The position numbers were made by a program, and so were the translations under genes. Of a stretch of DNA of 10,874 bases, positions 1 through 6,668 are shown piece by piece. Within the stretch, counting starts at the first letter, position 1. Each line of letters starts with the position of its first letter. Origin of the DNA: an uncultured Hyphomicrobiales bacterium (GTDB taxonomy: Bacteria > Pseudomonadota > Alphaproteobacteria > Rhizobiales > Aestuariivirgaceae); the NCBI GenBank assembly GCA_903930095.1, contig CAIYXE010000216.1, positions 1-10,874 on the forward strand, read 5' to 3'. Below the pieces are notes generated by a model that was not told where the DNA came from, made no database searches, and saw only the letters and a list, made by a program, of their open reading frames with translations.

Positions 1-258
1 GTCATCATCAACCGCAACCGACAGGCCTCCATGGTGATGCCAGGCGAAACGCTGCTCGTCTGCGAGATGGTGCCCGCTCTCTATGCGGCGATTGCCGCCA
101 ATGTGGCGGAGAAGGTGGCGCCTGCCCTTACCCTCGTCGACGTGCAGATGATCGGCGCGGCGGGCCGCCTTTATATGTCCGGCCGCACAGGCGATGTCGA
201 ACGGGGGCTTGCGGAGATCGAGCGGGCTCTGGCAGGAATCGAAGGACGCAAAGCCTGA
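1..258 (+). CDS. BMC-domain microcompartment shell protein, C-terminal part (tandem BMC-T, RMM type)
   Basis: The gene runs in from the left edge and ends at TGA 256-258, leaving 85 residues. They read as one BMC fold (PF00936): a strand around PGETLLV, a helix with YAAIAANVAEKVA, a strand LVDVQMIGAAGRLYMSG, then a helix DVERGLAEIERAL. The lead-in VIINRNRQASMVMPGE is, from memory, very like the start of the second BMC domain of the RMM/aminoacetone microcompartment tandem shell protein of mycobacteria, so I infer a BMC-T protein cut by the window edge. Such proteins form pseudohexameric trimers in the shell facet and often carry the metabolite pore. The kinase gene follows after 10 nt on the same strand. 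A single-domain BMC-H protein remains possible because the N-terminal part is missing. Confidence 0.8.
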   Translation, partial: VIINRNRQASMVMPGETLLVCEMVPALYAAIAANVAEKVAPALTLVDVQMIGAAGRLYMSGRTGDVERGLAEIERALAGIEGRKA

Positions 259-268
259 CGGAGCAGTC

Positions 269-1279
269 ATGACGGATTTCGAGTCCCTGCCGCACGAGGA
301 ACAGCTGCCGATCCTGCTGGAACTCGCCAACAAGGCGCTGTCGCATTACGATCTTCCGGCGGGCAGCACGGCGAAGATGCTGAACCTCTCCGAGAACGCC
401 ACCTACAAGGTGGACGCACCTGATGGCCGCCGTTGGGCGCTGCGTGTGCACCGCGAGGGCTATCACTCGCGGCAGGCCATCGCCTCGGAACTCGCCTGGG
501 AAATCGACCTGCGCCAGACTGGCGTGGTGACGACGCCGAACCCGGTGAAGGGCAAGGATGGCGAATTCATCCAGGAGATCACGCACCCGCGCATGCCGCG
601 CCCGCGCAATGTGGTGCTGTTCGACTGGGAGACGGGTGTTGAGCCCGGTATCGGCGAGGATCTCTCCGGCCCCTTCGAGGTGCTGGGCGAGATCACCGCG
701 CGGATGCACATCCACGCGCGGCAATGGAAGCGCCCCTCCTGGTTCACCCGCCTCACCTGGGACTTCGACACGGCTCTCGGCGATGACAACCCCCATTGGG
801 GCCGCTGGCGCGATGGCGTCGGCATGGACCGCGAAATGGAACAGCTTATCCAGCGCACTGTCGACTTGATCGGCCGCAGGCTCAAGGCCTATGGCAAGGG
901 TGCCGACCGTTTCGGCCTCATTCACTGCGATTTGCGGCTGGCCAACCTGCTGATCGACGGCCATTCAGTGAAGGCCATCGACTTCGATGACTGCGGCTTC
1001 GGCTGGTACATGTATGACGCGGCAACGCCCGTATCCTTCTACGAGCATGAGCCGCAGGTGCCGGGCCTGATCGAAAGCTGGGTCAAGGGCTACCGCAAGC
1101 AGCTGGCGCTGCCGAAGGAGGACGAGGCGGAAATCCCCACCTTCATCATGCTCCGCCGCGTGCTGCTGGTCGCATGGATCGCGTCACATATCGAGGCGGA
1201 GTTCCCGAAGTCGCTGGGAGCGGGATACACGGATGGCACGCTGCCGCTGTGCGAGGAGTATCTGAGGAAGTTCGGGTAA
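269..1279 (+). CDS. APH-family small-molecule kinase, likely amino-alcohol kinase of the microcompartment pathway
   Basis: This 336-aa protein has the aminoglycoside phosphotransferase/choline kinase fold (PF01636). The N-lobe holds LSENATYKV, the usual nucleotide-loop region, and ALRVHR, with Arg59 where many kinases have the ATP-binding Lys. The C-lobe has the Brenner catalytic loop H219-x-D221-xxxx-N226 (HCDLRLAN) and the metal-binding D238-F-D240. The ATG at 269 is chosen because it lies just after the shell-protein stop and has a GGAG about 6 nt upstream; the in-frame ATG at 194 would run deep into the shell gene. Homologues include SrkA, homoserine and choline kinases. Next to an RMM-type shell gene the best precedent is (S)-1-amino-2-propanol kinase of the mycobacterial AAUM locus, which makes an amino-alcohol phosphate for a PLP phospho-lyase. 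That substrate is inferred from context only. Confidence 0.88.
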   Translation: MTDFESLPHEEQLPILLELANKALSHYDLPAGSTAKMLNLSENATYKVDAPDGRRWALRVHREGYHSRQAIASELAWEIDLRQTGVVTTPNPVKGKDGEFIQEITHPRMPRPRNVVLFDWETGVEPGIGEDLSGPFEVLGEITARMHIHARQWKRPSWFTRLTWDFDTALGDDNPHWGRWRDGVGMDREMEQLIQRTVDLIGRRLKAYGKGADRFGLIHCDLRLANLLIDGHSVKAIDFDDCGFGWYMYDAATPVSFYEHEPQVPGLIESWVKGYRKQLALPKEDEAEIPTFIMLRRVLLVAWIASHIEAEFPKSLGAGYTDGTLPLCEEYLRKFG

Positions 1280-1299
1280 CGCCAGCAAGAAGACGCGCC

Positions 1300-2070
1300 T
1301 CATGCTGAATTCAGCGCCTCGAGGCTTTCCGGCAGGATCTGGCCGCCATCGACGATGATCGTCTGCCCCGTCACGTAATTCGCTTCCTTCGAGGCAAAAT
1401 AGAGCGCGGCATAGCCGATGTCTTCCACCTGCCCCAGTTTCTTGAGCGGCACGGAGGCCGCCATGGAGCGCTGGTACTCCTCGCCCATGCCGGCAAGGCC
1501 TTCGGTCACGATGTTGCCAGGCATTACCGCATTCACCGTTATTCCATACTTCGCCAGTTCGATACAGGCGGTGCGCATGAAGCCGAGCTGGCCGGCTTTC
1601 GTCGCGCCATAATGCGTCCAGCCAGGATAGCCGGTGACCGGGCCGGTGATCGAGGAGGTCAGCACGATGCGGCCCTGATCGGATTTCTTGAGGTAGGCAA
1701 CCGCGGCCTTCACTGAAAGGAAGGTGCCCTTGAGGTTGGTGTCAACCACGAGGTCCCATTCCTCGGATGTCATGTCCTCGAGCTTGGCAGGCGGGAAGAT
1801 GCCGGCATTGGCGCAGAGCACGTCAAGGCCGCCGTTGCGGGTGGCCGTCTCCTTCATCACCGCCTCCATGCTGGACAGCGAGGTGACGTCGCCGCTCAGG
1901 CCGAAGGCGCCATGGCCGATCTCCTTCGCGGCGGCTTCCGCCTGCTCGCCATGGCGCGCGACGATCGCGACCTTGGCGCCAGCCTGCGCGAAGACGCGCG
2001 CGATGCCCTTGCCGATGCCCTTGGACCCGCCAGTTACCACGACCGAGCGGCCCTGAAGTGATTGAGTCAT
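1300..2070 (-). CDS. SDR-family NAD(P)-dependent dehydrogenase
   Basis: This 256-aa classical short-chain dehydrogenase/reductase has the cofactor loop TGGSKGIG (13-20), Asp61 in DVTS, NAG (88-90), Asn112, Ser140 and the catalytic Y154-GAT-K158, and it ends in the usual TIIVDGG region plus a short tail. The basic residues Lys17 and Arg39, with no acid at the end of strand beta-2, suggest NADP(H) preference. The ATG at 2070 is preferred over the one at 2097 because GGGAGGAAAG sits 5-7 nt upstream of it. It is the last gene of the minus-strand run, 23 nt after a permease gene. In mycobacterial AAUM loci an SDR oxidises or reduces 1-amino-2-propanol/aminoacetone, so this may be its functional equivalent. 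A FabG-like or other polyol dehydrogenase role cannot be excluded. Confidence 0.9.
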   Translation of the reverse strand: MTQSLQGRSVVVTGGSKGIGKGIARVFAQAGAKVAIVARHGEQAEAAAKEIGHGAFGLSGDVTSLSSMEAVMKETATRNGGLDVLCANAGIFPPAKLEDMTSEEWDLVVDTNLKGTFLSVKAAVAYLKKSDQGRIVLTSSITGPVTGYPGWTHYGATKAGQLGFMRTACIELAKYGITVNAVMPGNIVTEGLAGMGEEYQRSMAASVPLKKLGQVEDIGYAALYFASKEANYVTGQTIIVDGGQILPESLEALNSA

Positions 2071-2093
2071 GTCTTTCCTCCCATCAGTTTGTT

Positions 2094-2900
2094 TCATTCA
2101 GCAGGCTTGGCGCGGCGCATTGCCAGTATCGCTCCATAGCCGCCGATCAACAGGATCGCGGCACCCACTGTCGAGACAGTGCCCAGCACCGGAACCCCTG
2201 GCGTATAGCCTGCCACCATCTTGGCGTAGAGATACTCCGGCACCGTCGTGTCCGCGCCCGTGGTGAAGAGCGACAGGGGGAAATTGCCCCATGACAGCAG
2301 GAAGGCGAAGAGCGCGCCGGAGAACAGGCCCGGGAACAGCACCGGCAGCGTCACTTCCCGCAGCACCTGCCAGCGTGTGGCGCCGAGGTCGTAGGCCGCC
2401 TCCTCCAGCGCCGGGTCGAAACTGTAGACCTGGATCGCGATGACGAGCGTCACCACCGGCACGATCCACACGAGATGCGCGAACACCGCCGTTTGCCATG
2501 ACAGTGGCAGTCCCAGCGTGTTGAACCACAAGAGCAGCGCCAGACCCAGCACCGACTGCGGGAAGAAGATCGGCAACAGGATGAGCTTCTGGTACAGCGG
2601 CCTGCCCTTCCAGTCGTGGCGCGCAAAGGCCAGCGCGCCGAAAAAGGCCAGCGCCACCGCAATCACCGTGACGCACAGGGCAATGGTGATGGAGGTTGAC
2701 AAAAGCTGGCGGATCTCGATCGAGCTGAATGTCTTCTCCCACCAGCTCAAGCCCCATTTCGCGATGGGGAACTGGAAATATCGGCTGGCAGTCAACGAGG
2801 CCAACGTGATGCACACTGTTGGGATATAGAGGAACACGATAACGGCGATGGTCCAGGCCGTAATGAGCGCGTGGCGGGAGCGCTGGTGCTTCGTCTGCAT
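2094..2900 (-). CDS. ABC transporter permease, PotC-like (polyamine/spermidine-putrescine type)
   Basis: This 268-aa inner-membrane protein has about six hydrophobic segments, the first at roughly residues 12-36. The cytoplasmic EAA coupling loop EEAAYDLGATRWQVLREV starts near residue 166 and contacts the ATPase. Length and loop fit the PotC branch of the binding-protein-dependent transport permeases (PF00528). The ATG at 2900 has AGAGGTGA just upstream and lies 4 nt after the stop of the partner permease gene, so the two are almost certainly translated together. It would form the membrane channel with that permease and the 3758-4849 ATPase, fed by the 4902-6065 binding protein. The substrate class (polyamine, amino alcohol or similar cationic compound) is inferred from family membership and cannot be read from the permease. 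Confidence 0.92.
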   Translation of the reverse strand: MQTKHQRSRHALITAWTIAVIVFLYIPTVCITLASLTASRYFQFPIAKWGLSWWEKTFSSIEIRQLLSTSITIALCVTVIAVALAFFGALAFARHDWKGRPLYQKLILLPIFFPQSVLGLALLLWFNTLGLPLSWQTAVFAHLVWIVPVVTLVIAIQVYSFDPALEEAAYDLGATRWQVLREVTLPVLFPGLFSGALFAFLLSWGNFPLSLFTTGADTTVPEYLYAKMVAGYTPGVPVLGTVSTVGAAILLIGGYGAILAMRRAKPAE

Positions 2901-2904
2901 CGCG

Positions 2905-3753
2905 TCACCTCTTGCCGAGGAATGTGTCGAGGTCGAAGCGGCGTAGCGCCAGCAAGACGAGCAGGCCCACCACCAGCATCAGCAACACGGCCATGGCAGC
3001 ACCCAGCGGCCAGTTCTGCGAATAGGTAAAGGCGATCTCGATGTCATGGGTGATCGGGATGACGCTCTGCCCGCCCAGCACCTTCGCCTCCGCGATGGCG
3101 CCGATGGCGAGAACGAAGGTGAGCAGAAAGCCGATCACGATGCCGGGCATCGACAGCGGCAGTTCCACCTCCCTGAACACCTGCCAGCGCGAGGCGCCTA
3201 GGTCGAAGGCCGCGTCCCGCGTCTCGTTCGGCACCATGGAGATGCCGAGGGTCAAGGGGAACAGCATGAAGGGCAGATAGACATAGACCATGCCGAGCAT
3301 GATGGCTGGAACCGAGAACAGGATGCTTTCGAGCTCCACCCCGAACCAGCTCTTCAGCGTACCCAGCATCACTCCGTTCTTTATCAGGAACAGCACCCAG
3401 CCATAGAGCCGGATATTCTCTGAGACGAAGAGCGGAATTGTGAACAGCAGCGTGATCAGCATGGCCCACTTGCCGAACACCCGCACCAGCCCATAGGCGA
3501 CAGGATAGCAGATGAGCGCGAGAAGGACGACGGTCGCCACCGCAAGCCCGAGAGACCACAGGAAGGAGATGTAGATCGTGCTGTTGAAGATGGTGCGGTA
3601 GTTCTCGAGCGTGGGCGCGCCGCCGAAAGAGAAGCTGCGGGGCGGCATGAAACTGAACCAGATCACCGCAACGAGCGGCGCCGCGAATCCGATGAGCAGG
3701 AACAGCATCACCGGGATGGCCGAGCGCGCGCCGGGCGACATGAACTTGAGCAT
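2905..3753 (-). CDS. ABC transporter permease, PotB-like (polyamine type)
   Basis: This 282-aa inner-membrane protein has an N-terminal hydrophobic segment around residues 12-34 and about five more. The EAA loop TRDAAFDLGASRWQVFREV begins near residue 178. It matches the first permease of PotB/PotC pairs (PF00528). The gene starts 4 nt after the ATPase stop, with AGGA about 5 nt before its ATG; the in-frame Met5 is a possible alternative start. It ends 4 nt before the second permease. The order binding protein, ATPase, permease, permease supports one importer unit. Confidence 0.92.
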   Translation of the reverse strand: MLKFMSPGARSAIPVMLFLLIGFAAPLVAVIWFSFMPPRSFSFGGAPTLENYRTIFNSTIYISFLWSLGLAVATVVLLALICYPVAYGLVRVFGKWAMLITLLFTIPLFVSENIRLYGWVLFLIKNGVMLGTLKSWFGVELESILFSVPAIMLGMVYVYLPFMLFPLTLGISMVPNETRDAAFDLGASRWQVFREVELPLSMPGIVIGFLLTFVLAIGAIAEAKVLGGQSVIPITHDIEIAFTYSQNWPLGAAMAVLLMLVVGLLVLLALRRFDLDTFLGKR

Positions 3754-3757
3754 GGTC

Positions 3758-4849
3758 CTAGTCCGTCACCAGGATCGCGTCCGCAGCGTCCCAGCCAATG
3801 AAGACCTCGTCATCAAGCTGGCCGGAGAAGGGCTGCTGGCGCAGTTTTTCGACCAAGAAGACGCTGTCGCCCACGCGCACCTGGTACTGGATACGCGAGC
3901 CGAGCGCATACTCATTGTAAACGCGGCCAGGCAATGCATTGTCCGCCTCAGGGGCGGCGGACAGGAAACGGATGTATTCCGGGCGGATGACCAGATGGCC
4001 CTCGCGGAAGCCTTGCGGAAGGTTTGGCGGCTTGAAGCGCGCGCCGAAGCCCTTGGCATGGAGCATCCCGCCGCTGTCGAGGCTGACCGGCATGACGTTC
4101 ACGTCACCCACGAACTCGGAGACGAATCGGGTATTTGGCGTAGTGTAGATCTCCTGCGGGGTTCCAACCTGCACCAGCTTGCCTGCGCGCATGACGCCGA
4201 TCCGGTCGCTCATCACCATCGCCTCTTCCAGCGAGTGGGTGATGTAGACGAAGGTCTTCTTCGTCTCGCGGTGGATGTCTTTCAGTTCCTTTTCCAGCGT
4301 CTTGCGGAGCTTGTAGTCGATGGCGGAGAGCGGCTCGTCGAAGAACAGAATCTGCGGATCATAAGCCAGTGCACGCGCCAGCGCCACACGCTGACGCTCG
4401 CCACCGGAGCACTTCATCACGTTCTTGGCATAATGGCTTTGCGGCAGGCGCAGCAGGTCCATCAATTGTAGCGCGCGTGCCTTGCGCTTCTCCGGCGCCT
4501 CTCCCCTGATCTTCAGCGGGAACTCAATGTTCTGGCCTACCGTACGGTGAGGAAACAGGGCCAGCGACTGGAACACCATGCAGGTTGGCCGCTTGTTGGC
4601 CGGCACGTCGTTGATGCGGGCACCCTTGAGCAGGATGTCGCCACTTGTCGGTGTGTCCATGCCGGCGAGCATGCGCAGCATGGTGGTCTTGCCGGAGCCC
4701 GAGGGGCCGACGATGGTGAAGAATTCGCCCTCGGCAATGTCGAGGTCGATGGAATCGACAGCTGCATGCTGTCCGAACATCTTGCGGACCGCCTTCAGCG
4801 ACAGGATGGGCTCAGCGCCTTGCATGTGCAGTGAAGCTCTTTCAATCAT
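3758..4849 (-). CDS. ABC transporter ATP-binding protein, PotA-like
   Basis: This 363-aa import ATPase has Walker A GPSGSGKT (48-55), Q-loop Gln94, a signature motif at 147-151, Walker B ILFFDEP with Asp171-Glu172, a D-loop SAID and the switch His205. A C-terminal TOBE-like regulatory domain follows from about residue 285. The signature reads CSGGE, with Cys and Glu where LSGGQ is usual. It would energise uptake through the two downstream permeases. The ATG at 4849 has AGGGG upstream, but that site lies inside a strong hairpin. Met9 (ATG at 4825), with a weaker GAAAGAG about 11 nt before it, is an alternative start outside the hairpin. The fold-defining region begins only near residue 15, so both starts give a complete enzyme. 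Confidence 0.93.
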   Translation of the reverse strand: MIERASLHMQGAEPILSLKAVRKMFGQHAAVDSIDLDIAEGEFFTIVGPSGSGKTTMLRMLAGMDTPTSGDILLKGARINDVPANKRPTCMVFQSLALFPHRTVGQNIEFPLKIRGEAPEKRKARALQLMDLLRLPQSHYAKNVMKCSGGERQRVALARALAYDPQILFFDEPLSAIDYKLRKTLEKELKDIHRETKKTFVYITHSLEEAMVMSDRIGVMRAGKLVQVGTPQEIYTTPNTRFVSEFVGDVNVMPVSLDSGGMLHAKGFGARFKPPNLPQGFREGHLVIRPEYIRFLSAAPEADNALPGRVYNEYALGSRIQYQVRVGDSVFLVEKLRQQPFSGQLDDEVFIGWDAADAILVTD

Positions 4850-4850
4850 A

Positions 4851-4885
4851 CATCAACCCCTGCGGGCCTGCCGCAGAGGTTGATG
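4851..4885 (-). promoter_or_regulatory. 15-bp intergenic RNA hairpin covering the ATPase ribosome-binding site
   Basis: The arms CATCAACCCCTGCGG (4851-4865) and CCGCAGAGGTTGATG (4871-4885) are inverted copies around a 5-nt loop. In the minus-strand transcript all 15 positions pair, one as a G-U wobble. The hairpin lies between the binding-protein stop (4902) and the ATPase ATG (4849); the start codon is 1 nt past the stem and the AGGGG ribosome-binding site is inside it. No U-tract follows, so it is not a classical terminator. It probably protects the binding-protein mRNA 3' end and holds down ATPase translation, giving an excess of binding protein over transporter. That role is inferred. Confidence 0.7.
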
Positions 4886-4901
4886 GTGTTGAGGACAAGG
4901 A

Positions 4902-6065
4902 TCAGCCGCCGGAAGCGCCTCGCTTGGCGGCGGTCATAATGTCCAGCAGCTTGTCGTAATCGGGTACGATATCGTACTCGACGCAGCGCGCCATCTCCTC
5001 ATCGAGGCTGTCCCACTGAATGGCGTCGAGCTCTTCCTTGGTGAACAAGGCAAAGCACTCCGGGTTGCCCATCTGCGACACGGGGTTGAACGTGCCTTCC
5101 GCAAAAGCCACCGTGTGCGACATCTTCGGCGACTGCACGAATTCAAGGAAGTCGGCCGCCAGCGGCGAGAGCTGCGGGTTATTCACCGTCGAGGTGATCT
5201 CGATCCACGCCACGCCGCCCTTGCCGTTCATCGGGCCGGACTTCGGTGTGATGCCGCGGATGTTCGGGTTGCCGTCAGCGCGCGCGGGCGAGGCCGAATA
5301 GGTGCCGCCCGTCATGTGGAAGTCAATCTCGCCTGAGATCAGCGCCTGGTTCATGGTAGCGATGTCGCCCACCACCTTCGCACCCTTGAAGACGCGCTCG
5401 GCGGTTTCCTTGAATTTGGCCACCTCCTCATCGCTGTGCACCTTGAACGGATCAAAGCCGGCGATCAGGCAGATGTTGAAGACGTTCCAGTCATCCGACT
5501 CCAGAATGCCGTACTTGCCGGCATTCGCAGCATCGTTCCACAGGTTCCAGCCCTGATCCTCGGCGGTGGCGCGGCTGATCTTGTCGGTGTTGACGACGTA
5601 GCTGTAGGGCCCAAAGCGCTGCGCCATGCCGAGCAACTCGGCACCCGACTCGTCCATCGCCCACTTATAGGGCGCCTTGAAGGCGGGCATCATCTTGTCG
5701 AAGAACGGCTCGAAGCGGGCGCGGTCGAGAGGCGCGATCAGCTTCTCGGGGAACATCACCTTGCGGGCCCAGGGGTTGTTGACGTTGATCAGGTCCCACA
5801 CATTGGTTTCGCCGGCGCGCAGCCGGTTGATCATGGTGGGGTCGTTGGTGAGTGACTCGGCCTTCACCGTGGCGCCCTTCTCGGTGCGGAACGGGTCGAG
5901 CACCTGGGCGGAATTGTATCCTTCCCAGCAGAGGATGTTCAGTTCCTTCTCGCGCGCCGCCTGGGCGCGGCCGGGGACCAACGTTCCGGCACCGGCGAAT
6001 GCCGCGGCCCAGAGGGCCGATTGCTGCATGAAGTTCCGGCGGGACAATCTGCTGCTATTAGCCAT
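4902..6065 (-). CDS. Tat-exported ABC transporter substrate-binding protein, spermidine/putrescine (PotD) type
   Basis: This 387-aa periplasmic binding protein begins with a twin-arginine signal: SRRNFM at 8-13, a hydrophobic stretch WAAAFAGAG, then an AQA cleavage site near residue 36. The mature part opens with ELNILCWEGYNSAQVLDPF, the usual first strand and helix of PotD/PotF-like proteins (SBP_bac_8 superfamily), and continues with DLINVNNPWARK and a Trp/Glu-rich hinge region. Length suits the family. Tat export implies folding in the cytoplasm before export. The ATG at 6065 has AGGGAGTG upstream. It leads the transporter genes and follows a 183-nt gap that may hold its own promoter. The ligand is not readable: polyamines are the family norm, while an amino alcohol or polyol would better suit the neighbouring enzymes. 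Confidence 0.92.
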   Translation of the reverse strand: MANSSRLSRRNFMQQSALWAAAFAGAGTLVPGRAQAAREKELNILCWEGYNSAQVLDPFRTEKGATVKAESLTNDPTMINRLRAGETNVWDLINVNNPWARKVMFPEKLIAPLDRARFEPFFDKMMPAFKAPYKWAMDESGAELLGMAQRFGPYSYVVNTDKISRATAEDQGWNLWNDAANAGKYGILESDDWNVFNICLIAGFDPFKVHSDEEVAKFKETAERVFKGAKVVGDIATMNQALISGEIDFHMTGGTYSASPARADGNPNIRGITPKSGPMNGKGGVAWIEITSTVNNPQLSPLAADFLEFVQSPKMSHTVAFAEGTFNPVSQMGNPECFALFTKEELDAIQWDSLDEEMARCVEYDIVPDYDKLLDIMTAAKRGASGG

Positions 6066-6129
6066 TTTTCACTCCCTGTTTTTTGTCGCCAAACGCCTTC
6101 CTGTTGGAAGTTCGACTGAGATTGAGCAC
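6058..6129 (-). CDS. possible 23-aa leader peptide overlapping the binding-protein start
   Basis: A GTG at 6129 is preceded by a full GGAGG (6142-6138) at 8-nt spacing, the best ribosome-binding site in this gap. The frame runs 23 codons, is Lys/Arg rich (it contains SNRKAFGDKKQGVK) and stops at TAA 6058-6060, just inside the binding-protein gene. It could be a leader peptide coupling translation to the transporter operon, or a chance match. I do not recognise the peptide. Confidence 0.2.
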   Translation of the reverse strand: MLNLSRTSNRKAFGDKKQGVKNG

Positions 6130-6158
6130 CAAATTTTCCTCCGAGTAAAGACCGTTTT

Positions 6159-6210
6159 CGCGGCATCCGGCGAGGCAAATGCCGGGAATTCCGGCAGTCT
6201 GCCGCGGCAG
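6159..6210. repeat. cluster of GC-rich inverted repeats between dehydratase and transporter genes
   Basis: Three overlapping structures sit in the 183-nt gap. There is a hairpin TGCCGG/CCGGCA around GAATT (6180-6196), a perfect 12-bp palindrome CTGCCGCGGCAG (6199-6210), and an outer pair CGCGGCA (6159-6165) with TGCCGCG (6200-6206). On the minus-strand RNA the 6180-6196 hairpin is followed only by UUUGCC, so it is at best a weak terminator after the dehydratase small-subunit gene. Alternative folds are mutually exclusive, which would suit an attenuator or partial readthrough into the transporter genes. Confidence 0.4.
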
Positions 6211-6248
6211 AACTTCAACATTCCAGCAAGACTGCGATTGACCGACTT

Positions 6249-6668
6249 TCAGAAACGGAAGGTGAAGAGCCCGCGCTGTTCATAGGTTGCGGCGGCCTCC
6301 TCGACGAAGGCGGCGATGCTCATGGCGCCATATTGTGTGCGGAGCATTGCTGCAGCATCCTGCAACTGCTGCTTCGTCCTGGCACGTCCGGGGCGGAGCA
6401 ACTCATAGATCTGCATGATCACGTCCTGCGGGACGTTCACGAGTTCCGACGCCCGCTCGAAGTTCTGCGCCAGTGTGGAGCGGCCCGCATCACGCGCGAT
6501 TTCCGCCTGGGCCCGCAGCGCCTCGGGCGTGATGCGCAGGTCTTCCATGGTGATGGACCCGTCAAGCACGGCATCAAGCGTGATGTCGGACAGGCGCTTG
6601 CCGCGCGGTCCGACCACGGCATCAGCTTGTGTTTCGGCCAGGGGATAATCGGCGCGCGTGCGGCTCAT
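6249..6668 (-). CDS. pduE: diol/glycerol dehydratase small subunit
   Basis: This 139-aa protein matches the small (gamma) subunit of B12-dependent propanediol/glycerol dehydratase (PF02287). Family landmarks are DYPLAE near residue 8, LSDITLDAVLDG around 26-37, LRITPEALRAQAEIA, GRSTLAQNFERASEL and IYELLRPGR. It begins almost at the conserved core and lacks the roughly 30-residue N-terminal extension found in PduE, so no encapsulation-type helix is visible. Its ATG overlaps the large-subunit stop as ATGA, with GGGAGGGAGGG upstream, implying coupled translation and stoichiometric assembly with the fused chain. The small subunit packs on the large subunit in the dehydratase complex. The assignment is firm; diol versus glycerol preference is not decided by this subunit. 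Confidence 0.93.
   Translation of the reverse strand: MSRTRADYPLAETQADAVVGPRGKRLSDITLDAVLDGSITMEDLRITPEALRAQAEIARDAGRSTLAQNFERASELVNVPQDVIMQIYELLRPGRARTKQQLQDAAAMLRTQYGAMSIAAFVEEAAATYEQRGLFTFRF

Noticed and set aside
128..964. 278-codon minus-strand open frame opposite the shell protein and kinase
   Set aside because: No motifs and typical antisense composition; the plus strand carries recognisable BMC and kinase domains.
6165..6190. Sigma-54-like GG-N10-GC on the minus strand before the binding-protein gene
   Set aside because: It falls in the GC-rich repeats, has TCGCC instead of TTGCW, and is probably a by-product of the palindromes.
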